This document shows, piece after piece, positions 41,387 through 49,501 of a stretch of 64,000 bases of DNA. Both the position numbers and the translations under genes were made by a program. Each line of letters begins with the position of its first letter. The first letter of the stretch is position 1. Source of the stretch: Endozoicomonas euniceicola (GTDB taxonomy: Bacteria > Pseudomonadota > Gammaproteobacteria > Pseudomonadales > Endozoicomonadaceae); NCBI RefSeq assembly GCF_025562755.1, contig NZ_CP103300.1:2015001-2079000 (forward strand). Reading direction: 5' to 3'. The notes beneath the pieces were generated by a model. The model saw only the letters and a program-made list of their open reading frames with translations. It ran no database searches and had not been told where the DNA came from.

Positions 41387-42334
41387 ATGAAGTCCTTTTT
41401 CAGCAAAATACTGATGCTTACCCTGCTCGCCTTTACGGCCTCGGTATCCGTTGCCCATGAAGATAACCCCTCAGGCTGCTGGTTTGATAACTCAAATGAT
41501 CAGAAAGAAATTTACGAAAACACTAGCTACCTGAACAGCTACTGCGCTGTCTCTTTCTCCCAGTCAAACGATTACCGGGATAATTATATTGGTAAAGTCA
41601 TTCAGGAAGGCGAAGCGCTGGAATGCAATTACACCGATACCACAGGAATTGTCAGATACAACCCAACTGCAAGGTGGCTAAATACCAATTACGAGACCCT
41701 GTATAAAATCATAAGAACCACTGGGGGGGACGGAGTATTTGCAGAAAGCATTACCCAGTTCAATAATCGGTTTGCTGAGTGCCCGAAAACTGCCGGGATG
41801 CATTCTCCTACTGTTGACAAAAGTAGTACTAACTTCGACACAGGACTCAATCAACCTCAGTCACAGTGGAGCATCTGCATGTTTAAAACAAATTTAGCTA
41901 GCGGCAAAGACAAAGACAAAGTAGCCATAATAATTGGTTACTGGCAAGCTGATACCAAACAATGCAATACTCACAGAGGTTCTCCTTATTACCTGAAGGA
42001 ACAGAACAAACAGAACGAACAGAACGAGCAGAACGAACAACTTAAAGATGGCGATGGTTGCCTGATATACAATCCTGATACTGAGTTTTCCTGTGATGGA
42101 TACGATTTTTATCGCCGGGGCTGGGCTGAAGAATGCCTGAGTGCATTTGGAGGAAAGATGTGCTACGAAAGCACAAACTGCAAAAAGGATAGAACTAAAG
42201 AAGAATGTTGCGAGTTCGCACATGACGAAAATTGCGAGACTGTCTCCATGGACAGAAAAGGTCATTGCTGCTGTGGTGTAAGACTAAATAAGGATAACGA
42301 TGGGTGCCGCAATGTTGGGTTGAGAAAAAAGTAA
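41387..42334 (+). CDS. Secreted Cys-rich protein of unknown function
   Basis: The 315-residue protein has a signal peptide (MKSFFSKILMLTLLAFTASVSVAHE) and about 22 Cys, densest in the last 90 residues (MCYESTNCKKD, EECCEFAHDENCETV, GHCCCGVRL). A Gln-Asn-Glu repeat (four NEQ/NKQ units, residues about 205-217) splits the protein into two halves and marks a linker. No family recognised. The Cys-rich C-terminal part suggests an extracellular disulfide-bonded domain. AGGTGG precedes the ATG. It stands alone, 152 bases after the IS element. Confidence 0.6.
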   Translation: MKSFFSKILMLTLLAFTASVSVAHEDNPSGCWFDNSNDQKEIYENTSYLNSYCAVSFSQSNDYRDNYIGKVIQEGEALECNYTDTTGIVRYNPTARWLNTNYETLYKIIRTTGGDGVFAESITQFNNRFAECPKTAGMHSPTVDKSSTNFDTGLNQPQSQWSICMFKTNLASGKDKDKVAIIIGYWQADTKQCNTHRGSPYYLKEQNKQNEQNEQNEQLKDGDGCLIYNPDTEFSCDGYDFYRRGWAEECLSAFGGKMCYESTNCKKDRTKEECCEFAHDENCETVSMDRKGHCCCGVRLNKDNDGCRNVGLRKK

Positions 42335-42392
42335 ACTTTCGAGCAGTGGTGCCTGAAGCTTCAGGCATCACTCAGTTATGAAGCTTAAATTC

Positions 42393-42423
42393 AGTTGACA
42401 GCATCAACCATTAATCTTCTAAT
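42393..42423 (+). promoter_or_regulatory. marR promoter with overlapping operator 1
   Basis: AGTTGACAGCATCAACCAT (42393-42411) contains the dyad GTTGA-N5-TCAAC. The TTGACA inside it (42395-42400) is spaced 17 bases from TCTAAT (42418-42423), a good sigma-70 promoter, so a bound repressor would cover the -35 box. The same 19-base pattern recurs at 42923 upstream of the exporter genes. This supports autoregulation by the MarR protein (inference). Confidence 0.65.
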
Positions 42424-42451
42424 ACCCATAATTTTTCAATATGGGTATTAG
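42419..42451. promoter_or_regulatory. Perfect 12-bp dyad between promoter and start of marR
   Basis: CTAATACCCATA (42419-42430) is repeated inverted as TATGGGTATTAG (42440-42451) with 9 bases between, ending three bases before the marR ATG. The first arm overlaps the probable -10 box, so only part would be transcribed; a protein-binding site is more likely than an RNA hairpin. Confidence 0.6.
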
Positions 42452-42454
42452 ACC

Positions 42455-42877
42455 ATGAGCCAACACGCCAAACAGCTATACGACGCTTTAGTCACCCTTT
42501 CCCATCATTTCAGCACAACCTGCTGCGAGAGCAGCCACTGTGAAGAATTCACCCTGATCGACTATCTGGCACTGCGCAGCATCCAGAATCAGCCTGAATG
42601 TTCTGTTCAGACCGTCGGGCAATCCCTGGGTTTCACCAAAAGCGGTGCGACACGAGTGATTAAACGCCTGCAAGCCCGCAATATGATCTCCATTTGTGTC
42701 AATCCGGACGATAGCCGAATCAAATGCCTGTCTCTGACGGAACTGGCCGAAAACTGTCTGCAATCCGTCGTCAGTATTCAGGAAAAACGGATGGACAAAC
42801 TGTTGAAAAAGATGGAGCCTGAGACCGCAAAACAACTGACACAAGGGCTACAGACTCTTGTTCAGCAACTGAAGTAA
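42455..42877 (+). CDS. MarR-family transcriptional regulator
   Basis: The 140-residue protein has the MarR winged-helix pattern: LIDYLALRSIQNQPECSVQTVGQSLGFTKSGATRVIKRLQARNMI (helix-turn-helix) then the wing CVNPDDSRIKCLSLTE. Paired Cys near the N-terminus (TCCESSHCEEF) could serve as a thiol or metal sensor, which is attractive beside a glutathione-synthetase-like gene, but this is inference. It is the first gene of a cluster with an ABC exporter and that enzyme. A terminator follows its stop. Confidence 0.9.
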   Translation: MSQHAKQLYDALVTLSHHFSTTCCESSHCEEFTLIDYLALRSIQNQPECSVQTVGQSLGFTKSGATRVIKRLQARNMISICVNPDDSRIKCLSLTELAENCLQSVVSIQEKRMDKLLKKMEPETAKQLTQGLQTLVQQLK

Positions 42878-42892
42878 TTTAACCAGAGACAC

Positions 42893-42912
42893 AGCCTTTG
42901 AAGGCTTTTTTA
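42893..42912 (+). terminator. Short intrinsic terminator after marR
   Basis: AGCCTT (42893-42898) pairs with AAGGCT (42901-42906) and is followed by T5-A. It separates the marR transcript from the exporter promoter region that starts immediately after. Confidence 0.6.
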
Positions 42913-42922
42913 TTGTTCAATT

Positions 42923-42941
42923 AGTTGACAATGACAACCAT
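42923..42941. promoter_or_regulatory. Operator 2 upstream of the ABC exporter operon
   Basis: AGTTGACAATGACAACCAT has dyad symmetry (GTTGnCAnTGnCAAC) and matches operator 1 at 42393 in 15 of 19 positions, including the outer bases. It lies 57 bases before the exporter start codon. TATAGA at 42941-42946 may be the -10 box, with the operator filling the spacer. Co-regulation by the MarR protein is inferred. Confidence 0.6.
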
Positions 42942-42997
42942 ATAGAGACCCGGAAACACGGAATGCAAAACCCTTTGACCCCAAGGAATAACCGCAC

Positions 42998-44797
42998 ATG
43001 AAGCTACTATGGAAAATGCGCTTCATTTTGCGTGACTACTGGAAACACTACCTTCTGGCATTTATCAGCCTGCAAGCCGTTGCAGTACTGAATCAGCTGC
43101 CTCCCTGGCTGATCGGTCGTGTAGTGGATGAAATCACCATCGATGGTCTGACCAGCCAGGAATTACTGTTGTATATCGCGAGCATCATAGTGATTGCCAT
43201 TGCCATTTATGGGCTGCGCTATGTCTGGCGTTCTCTGCTGTACGGTGCCTCTATTGATCTGGTTCGCAGTCAGCGGGATCGCCTGTTTGCCCACTTTACC
43301 CGGATGTCTCCGGATTTTTACCAGAAGCACACCACCGGAGACTTGATGGCTCACGCCACCAATGACCTGAATGCGGTGGAAGAAAGTGCAGGCGGGGGCA
43401 TTATGACCCTGGTTGACTCAGTGATCGCAGGTGTCACCGTTCTGGCTGCGATGATTTTCGTCGTCAGTGGCAAGCTGACACTGCTGGTTCTGATCCCATT
43501 TCCAATATTGATCTGGGCCACCAGTCACTATGGCACAGCGATGCACAAAACCTTTGGCAAGGCTCAGGCCAGTTTTTCCAACCTGAATGAGGAAGCCAGA
43601 GAAACGGTCACCGGTATTCGCGCGGTTCGTGCCCATGAACTCAATAAACGACAAGAGCAGCGTTTCTACGACCTGTCCAGGGAAACCGTTACCGCAAACC
43701 AGAAAGTAGCACGCATTGAGTCCCTCTTTGGCCCTACCATCAACCTGTTCTTTGGCCTCTCTTTTGTTATTGCCCTGATGGGCGGCGCATGGTTGATTCA
43801 ACGAGGTGAAATGACACTGGGTTTGCTGACCAGTTTTACGCTCTATCTTGGACAGTTGCTTAGTCCGATGATGCAGTTTGGCTGGCAGTTCAGTGTATTC
43901 CAGCGTGGTAATGCATCGTGGAAAAGGCTGGAAATCCTGTTTAACCAGAAACCCACCGTAACCGACGCAGCGACAGCGACAGAAGCACCGGCAAACCACG
44001 ATCTGGCGTTTGATATTCAGTCTTTCCAGTATCCACAGGCTGGCGCTCCGGTTCTTAACAATATAAAGCTACTGGCTCCGGCAGGTTCTTTTATCGGTAT
44101 TACCGGTCGCACCGGCGGTGGCAAAAGCAGTCTGTTCCGGCTGCTACAGCGCCAGTTTAATCTGGATTCAGGCTCATCCATTACGCTCGGTGGCATTGCC
44201 ATTGACCAGATCAAACTGAAAAGCCTGCGCAGCCAGATGGCCTGGGTTCCCCAAGAGCCCATGCTGTTTTTCGGAACCATTGCGGACAACATCGCCCTAT
44301 CCAGACCCGATGCCACACAGGAAGAGATCGAACAGGCCGCCAGGCTCGCAGCCATTCACGACGAAATCAGCCACTTCACCGATGGTTACCAAACCCTCCT
44401 TGGTGAAAATGGCATCAACCTTTCCGGAGGCCAGAAACAGCGTGTGGCGTTTGCCCGCGCCCTGCTGACCGATGCCAGCATATTGTTGCTGGACGACGCT
44501 TTCAGTGCGCTGGATATGAAAACAGAAGCCGCCATTCTGAAAAACCTGTCCGCCTACAGAAACGCAAAGACCATTCTGCTGATCACTCAACGGCTGCCGG
44601 AACTGATTACGGCAGACCAAATTCTGGTTATTGATGAAGGCACCATTAAAGAACAGGGTACCCACGATGAACTGCTGGATCGCCCTGACTGGTATGCCCG
44701 TATCTTCAGGCAGCAGGCACGTACGCTTCTGGTCAACAGGGAAGGTACAACCGATACCCTGCCAATTAACGAACCACCCTCTCTGGTAAGCGCCTGA
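42998..44797 (+). CDS. ABC exporter half-transporter, MdlA-like (degenerate site subunit)
   Basis: The 599-residue protein is an exporter half-transporter with six membrane helices (residues 1-310) and a nucleotide-binding domain: Walker A GRTGGGKSSL, signature LSGGQKQR, Walker B ILLLDDAFSALD. The second Asp stands where the catalytic Glu normally is, as in MdlA and other members of heterodimeric exporters with one inactive ATP site. It overlaps the next gene by one base (TGATG) and would form a heterodimer with its product in the inner membrane. The substrate is unknown; a glutathione-like peptide is possible given the downstream gene. Confidence 0.9.
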   Translation: MKLLWKMRFILRDYWKHYLLAFISLQAVAVLNQLPPWLIGRVVDEITIDGLTSQELLLYIASIIVIAIAIYGLRYVWRSLLYGASIDLVRSQRDRLFAHFTRMSPDFYQKHTTGDLMAHATNDLNAVEESAGGGIMTLVDSVIAGVTVLAAMIFVVSGKLTLLVLIPFPILIWATSHYGTAMHKTFGKAQASFSNLNEEARETVTGIRAVRAHELNKRQEQRFYDLSRETVTANQKVARIESLFGPTINLFFGLSFVIALMGGAWLIQRGEMTLGLLTSFTLYLGQLLSPMMQFGWQFSVFQRGNASWKRLEILFNQKPTVTDAATATEAPANHDLAFDIQSFQYPQAGAPVLNNIKLLAPAGSFIGITGRTGGGKSSLFRLLQRQFNLDSGSSITLGGIAIDQIKLKSLRSQMAWVPQEPMLFFGTIADNIALSRPDATQEEIEQAARLAAIHDEISHFTDGYQTLLGENGINLSGGQKQRVAFARALLTDASILLLDDAFSALDMKTEAAILKNLSAYRNAKTILLITQRLPELITADQILVIDEGTIKEQGTHDELLDRPDWYARIFRQQARTLLVNREGTTDTLPINEPPSLVSA

Positions 44798-46602
44798 TGA
44801 AAACAAAAAGATTCGCAGGACTTGGACGCCTGCTGGGCTACAGCCGCCCTTATGCAAAAGGCTTTATCAGTGCCTTTCTGCTGCTGATGCTGGCAACCGC
44901 CTTTGAAATGGCCTCCCCATGGGTCATGAAAATTATCCTTGATGACTACATTGCGGTGGGCAACAGCGATATCAATACACTGACGCTGCTGGGTGTTGCC
45001 CTGGCCAGTACGTATGTGGGCGCATCGATATTGCAGTACATTCAGGGCGTTATGTTTCAGAACAATGCTCTTGAAGTTATACACGACATTCGTCAAAAAG
45101 CGTTCAGCCACCTGCTGAAACTGCCCATGAAGTACTTTGATGGAGAACCTACTGGTCGTCTGGTATCAAGACTCACCAATGACTCTGAAGTCATACGACA
45201 GATGTTTGTTGGAGTGATTCCTGCCATCTTGCGTGGAGCCCTGAAGCTGGTGGGTATTTTCACAGCACTGGCTCTGCTGGACTTCAAGCTGATGCTGCTG
45301 ATGCTGATTATTGTGCCGATTCTGCTGGGTAGCATGCGTCTGTACCAGAACCTGAGCCGCCCCGTAGTGACCGGTGTTCGAGCCCGGCTGGCAGACATCA
45401 ACACCAGCCTCAATGAATCCCTGCAGGGTATGCAGATTATTCAGGCCAACAATCAGGAAGAACATCGTCGTGCAAAATTTGCAGAGAACAACAAAGAATG
45501 GAGCCTGCTGCGCCGCAAAGTGATCGGTATCGACAGCCTGTTGCTGATGCCTTTTGGTCACTTCCTGCAAACTATGGCACTGGCGGGAATTGTCGCCTGG
45601 TTTGGCTGGAGAGCCGGTTTCTCGGTGGTGGAAGTGGGTACTATTTATGCCTTTATTAATTATCTGGCCCGTTTCTTTGAGCCTTTCCGGCAGATTTCCA
45701 TGCAACTGGGCAACCTGCAACAATCGCTGGTAGCTGCCGAACGTGTCTTTGAGCTGCTGGATGAACCAGAAGAGTCCCGCAAGCAGACAGGCCATGATTC
45801 CGTCACCAGCGGCAAGATGGAATTCAATAACGTCAGCCTGTCCTATGACGGTAAAAACCAGGCGCTGGACAACGTCAGCTTTACCGTTGAGCCCGGTCAG
45901 TTTACGGCGATTGTCGGCTACAGCGGCAGTGGCAAAAGTTCCATTATCAATCTGTTGATGCGTTTTTATCAGCACCAGCAGGGGCAGGTTCTGATCGATG
46001 GGCAATCACTGAATAATATCAGTGAATCCGCTCTGCGCCACCATGTTGGGCTTGTGTTCCAGGAGCCATATATCTTCAGCGGTTCTCTTGCCGAAAACAT
46101 CAGCCTTAATCATGCCGATATCAGTATGAACGATGTGATCAGCGCTGCCCGTAAAGTCTCTGCCGACCCATTTATTCGAAAACTGTCTGATGGTTACGAC
46201 CACCAGCCCGGAGCCGGAGGTCAGGCGCTGTCGACAGGTGAACGTCAGCTGTTGTCCTTTGCCAGAACGGTAGCACAGGACCCCCGCATTCTGCTGCTGG
46301 ATGAAGCAACGGCCAATATTGATGGCGAAACCGAACAGTCGATTAAAGATGCACTGATCACACTTCGCTCTGGTCGTACCACTATTGCGGTGGCGCATCG
46401 CCTGTCGACCATTCAGGATGCCGACCAGATTCTGGTAATGGACAAAGGCCGGATTGTTCAGCGCGGAACGCACAGTGAACTGCTAAACCAGGCCGGTCAT
46501 TACAGAGACCTGTATCTTTCCCAGCAAACCAAAGAGCAGCTGCACACACAGACAGACGCCTTTGCTAATGAAGCACCTTCTTCCAGTTTAGTGGTGGCAT
46601 AA
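44797..46602 (+). CDS. ABC exporter half-transporter, MdlB-like (catalytic subunit)
   Basis: The 601-residue partner has the same architecture: six helices, then Walker A GYSGSGKSSI, Walker B ILLLDEATANID with the catalytic Glu, and the His switch AVAHRLS. Its signature motif is LSTGERQL, a deviation from LSGGQ that pairs with the Asp-containing Walker B of the first subunit in the degenerate site. Together the two residues patterns define an asymmetric heterodimer. Its TAA overlaps the next ATG by one base, so all three genes are translated in series. Confidence 0.92.
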   Translation: MKTKRFAGLGRLLGYSRPYAKGFISAFLLLMLATAFEMASPWVMKIILDDYIAVGNSDINTLTLLGVALASTYVGASILQYIQGVMFQNNALEVIHDIRQKAFSHLLKLPMKYFDGEPTGRLVSRLTNDSEVIRQMFVGVIPAILRGALKLVGIFTALALLDFKLMLLMLIIVPILLGSMRLYQNLSRPVVTGVRARLADINTSLNESLQGMQIIQANNQEEHRRAKFAENNKEWSLLRRKVIGIDSLLLMPFGHFLQTMALAGIVAWFGWRAGFSVVEVGTIYAFINYLARFFEPFRQISMQLGNLQQSLVAAERVFELLDEPEESRKQTGHDSVTSGKMEFNNVSLSYDGKNQALDNVSFTVEPGQFTAIVGYSGSGKSSIINLLMRFYQHQQGQVLIDGQSLNNISESALRHHVGLVFQEPYIFSGSLAENISLNHADISMNDVISAARKVSADPFIRKLSDGYDHQPGAGGQALSTGERQLLSFARTVAQDPRILLLDEATANIDGETEQSIKDALITLRSGRTTIAVAHRLSTIQDADQILVMDKGRIVQRGTHSELLNQAGHYRDLYLSQQTKEQLHTQTDAFANEAPSSSLVVA

Positions 46603-48062
46603 TGACAAACCAGACACCCTGTGAACCCGCCATTCAGGACGCCATTGAGTGGTCTCTGCTTAACGGCTTTGCCCTGAAAACATCGCCTGAATCAGCGACA
46701 CACTGCGCTTTCAGCCTAGCTCCCACATTGATTGACGAGACTCGCTTTTCACACCTTCGGCAGTCCGTACCCGTCCTGGCAAAACTGATTCATGCAGTCT
46801 CTGAAGACCATGAGTTTCTACGGGAGGCCATGATGCCCATTGCCGGGGCAGACCCTTTCTTTACCAATCTGTTGAATCTGCACAAACATATTCACTTTGG
46901 TCAGCAAAAAGCACTCCGACAACCCATGCTGTTTATGCGTACTGACTTTATGGATGATGCGGAAGTGGGGCCGGGAGTCATTGAGTTCAATGGTATCGCT
47001 GCTGGCATGGGTCCCTTTGGTCAGCGCGTCCACGAGTTACACCGCTATATGCAGCAGCAGAGGCCTGCAGCCTTCCAGGAATGGTCCCCCGTGGATAACC
47101 TGCACCTGATTGACAACCCAGCCATTGAACTGCTGTCAGAAGGTGTTGCAGCCACCGCCAGACAGGTTCGGGAAGAATCCGGAGAAACCGGGCAGCCGGT
47201 GTTTTTGATGGTGGTCCAGGCGGATGAAGACAATGTTTACGACCAGCACCTTCTGGAGCAAGGTCTGCAACACCTTGGTATAAGAACTGTTCGTCGTACA
47301 TTCCGTGAGCTTCACGACCAGCTTGCCACCGGAGAAAACGCCCGGCTGCTGCTTGAAGGTATCGGTGGAGTGGATGTCGTTTATCTTCGTGCAGGTTATC
47401 AATACTCTGACTTTGTCGCCCATGACCTGAAGGAGGCCCGTTGCTGTCAGGCTTTAAGCCAGACCCGCACCTTTATGGAACAGCATAATGTGGCGATCAA
47501 TGCCACAGTCAGCCAGCAGCTGGCCACCAGCAAGCGGATACAGATGTTACTGACCTCCATGACGGCACAGGAGTTAACCCGCTTTGGTCTTACCCTGTCT
47601 GAAGCCAGTGCGGCAAAAGAGTTTCTGGGCATTATGCTACCTGTTGATGAAAACAGTGCCGAATGGTTCGCGGATAAACCCAGCAAAAACTGGGTACTGA
47701 AGAACCAGGGCGAAGGCGGTGGTCACTGCATTTTTGGCGACCATATTCTGCCAAAACTCAAGTCGCTTTCCAGTGAGGATTATCAGGCGTGGTCACTGAT
47801 GCGTCGTCTGCACCCTGCTCACAGAGAGCGCCCTGCTTTACTGGTGCGCCGGGGCGAAGCTATTAAGGTGGATGATCTGATCAGTGAAATAGGGCTGTTC
47901 ACCATTCACTTCAATGGCAAACCGATGACTCGTCACAATGGTGATAGCAGTTGTGATAGCAGTGGCTACGCGGGATACCTGATTCGCAGCAAGCCTGCCA
48001 CTGAATCAGAAGGCGGTGTACACAGCGGCATGGGCGCTGCCGACTCTCTGGCGGTTAGGTAG
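46602..48062 (+). CDS. Eukaryotic-type glutathione synthetase homologue
   Basis: The 486-residue protein fits the eukaryotic glutathione synthetase family (human 474), not the bacterial GshB family of about 315. Conserved blocks are MRTDFM, GVIEFNGIAAG, VVYLRAGYQYSD, WVLKNQGEGGGHCIFG, ISEIGLFTIHFN and GYLIRSKPATESEGGVHSGMG. Mg-ligand positions Glu128, Asn130 and Glu371 and the glycine-rich loop are kept; the usual KPQREGGGNN loop reads KNQGEGGGHC. It probably ligates Gly or a similar amine to a gamma-glutamyl dipeptide. Coupling with an ABC exporter and a MarR regulator suggests a dedicated, possibly exported thiol or peptide product rather than housekeeping glutathione (inference). Confidence 0.85.
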   Translation: MTNQTPCEPAIQDAIEWSLLNGFALKTSPESATHCAFSLAPTLIDETRFSHLRQSVPVLAKLIHAVSEDHEFLREAMMPIAGADPFFTNLLNLHKHIHFGQQKALRQPMLFMRTDFMDDAEVGPGVIEFNGIAAGMGPFGQRVHELHRYMQQQRPAAFQEWSPVDNLHLIDNPAIELLSEGVAATARQVREESGETGQPVFLMVVQADEDNVYDQHLLEQGLQHLGIRTVRRTFRELHDQLATGENARLLLEGIGGVDVVYLRAGYQYSDFVAHDLKEARCCQALSQTRTFMEQHNVAINATVSQQLATSKRIQMLLTSMTAQELTRFGLTLSEASAAKEFLGIMLPVDENSAEWFADKPSKNWVLKNQGEGGGHCIFGDHILPKLKSLSSEDYQAWSLMRRLHPAHRERPALLVRRGEAIKVDDLISEIGLFTIHFNGKPMTRHNGDSSCDSSGYAGYLIRSKPATESEGGVHSGMGAADSLAVR

Positions 48063-48140
48063 AAACCAGCATCCCAACCCGGCAGTCCCCACGATAAGGT
48101 ACGCCACTTAGGCAAGGCTAACACTATCATCAGGGAACAC

Positions 48141-48725
48141 ATGAGAAAATCACTACTTGTTGCTGCCGTCCTTCTTGCTTCTGCCTCCAGCGCTCAGGCG
48201 CTGGTGGGTGCAAAAGTCGGTTACAACTACTGGAAGACTGCCAATCACGATGGCGTCCATAACCTGCACGGCCAATTTGAGCATTTTATTCCGCTGGTAC
48301 CCAATGCTGCCGTACGCTATACAAGCGTTGATAACAAAAAGCTGAAAGTTAACAGCTTTGATGCGCTGGGTTACTACCGTCTGCTGGACAACGGTAATCT
48401 GGACTGGACCGCAGGACTGGGCCTGCGGCGCTTTGACTCAGGCAAGCTGAAAGGTGACCGTTTCTCTAGCACCCTGCCAATGGTCAGCACCGAAGTGACT
48501 CTGTTTGACGACAGCCGCACCAGCTTTTACGGGAAACTGGATCTGGGTCAAAACGGTAACACTAACTTCACCGATTTTGAGGCAGGCGTTCGCTTTAAGC
48601 TGTTCATGGGATTACGTTTGCAGGCCGGCTACCGGAGCTACACACTGAAACTTGACGGCACCAAGGGTATCAAGGATTCAGAACATTTAAGCGGCCTGAA
48701 CCTGGGGCTGAACTGGGGCTTCTGA
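48141..48725 (+). CDS. Outer-membrane beta-barrel protein
   Basis: The 194-residue protein has a signal peptide (MRKSLLVAAVLLASASSAQA) and alternating strands ending in Phe (GLNLGLNWGF), the sign of an outer-membrane barrel with a C-terminal insertion signal. Strands such as LVGAKVGYNYWK and VRFKLFMGLRLQAGYRSYTLKL suggest eight strands, similar to the TIGR04219/OmpW-size barrels. Function unknown. It follows the glutathione-synthetase-like gene by 78 bases and may be independent. Confidence 0.8.
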   Translation: MRKSLLVAAVLLASASSAQALVGAKVGYNYWKTANHDGVHNLHGQFEHFIPLVPNAAVRYTSVDNKKLKVNSFDALGYYRLLDNGNLDWTAGLGLRRFDSGKLKGDRFSSTLPMVSTEVTLFDDSRTSFYGKLDLGQNGNTNFTDFEAGVRFKLFMGLRLQAGYRSYTLKLDGTKGIKDSEHLSGLNLGLNWGF

Positions 48726-49006
48726 ACCCCGCAAGCCCGGACAGGCAAAAGGCTGACAGCCCGCTGCCTGTCCTTTCCTCTCAATACCACCTGTCTCTCC
48801 AACAGACCTTCTGCCCACTCCCTCCAATGCCATAAAACACTCTGCTTCCTGCAATCAACCTCAATTAAAAACTAACCCATTGATTTTAAGGTTATATATC
48901 TCAGCGCTTCTAAGACTTTGGTCGTTATAGCCACAGCATTACCGTTATCTGGTGCTATACCTTTATATCAGGACTTCTTGAAGTTAACTTTGCAGGGACG
49001 TAACTC

Positions 49007-49501
49007 ATGCCAAACAAGCCAATACAGGCAACTGACGAGCACCAGTATGCCAACATCCTTACTTATCTAGCCAGGGGCGGTTCTCTCGCTGAAGCCAATA
49101 ACATCAGCCAGAGCTCCCTTGAGGCGATCTACGGAACTGGCTATAACCAGTACACCACGGGACACTACGAAGAAGCCGCCAGAATATTTCAATATCTCTG
49201 TCTGTATGACCAGTGGAACCCTCGCAACTACTTATGCCTTGGTGCCTGCCAACAGATGATGCACCTCTATAGTCAGGCAATCCAGACTTACACCTTTGCC
49301 TTTCGACTGGATGCCCGAACCCCTCTTCCATTGATTTACATGGCTGATTGTCAGCTGGCACTCAACCAGGTTGAAAAAGCAAAAGAAATCTACAAAACCG
49401 CTCTGAAGCTGGCCAAAAGCAACAGCTTCGATCACAAGGAAATCAATAGGGCAGAAGTACTTCTTGCCACTATTGATGGACAGAACAAGGAGGATCACTA
49501 A
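49007..49501 (+). CDS. Type III secretion class II chaperone, SycD/LcrH-like TPR protein
   Basis: The 164-residue protein matches SycD/LcrH/SicA chaperones: an N-terminal helix, ARGGSLAEANNISQSSLEAIYGTGYNQYTTGHYEEAARIFQYLCLYDQWNPRNYLCLGACQQMMHLYSQAIQTYTFAF in consecutive TPR helices, then PLIYMADCQLALNQVEKAKEIY. These chaperones bind translocator proteins through a concave TPR groove before secretion. It overlaps its presumed client by one base (TAATG). The 281 bases before it hold no other gene that I see. Confidence 0.88.
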   Translation: MPNKPIQATDEHQYANILTYLARGGSLAEANNISQSSLEAIYGTGYNQYTTGHYEEAARIFQYLCLYDQWNPRNYLCLGACQQMMHLYSQAIQTYTFAFRLDARTPLPLIYMADCQLALNQVEKAKEIYKTALKLAKSNSFDHKEINRAEVLLATIDGQNKEDH

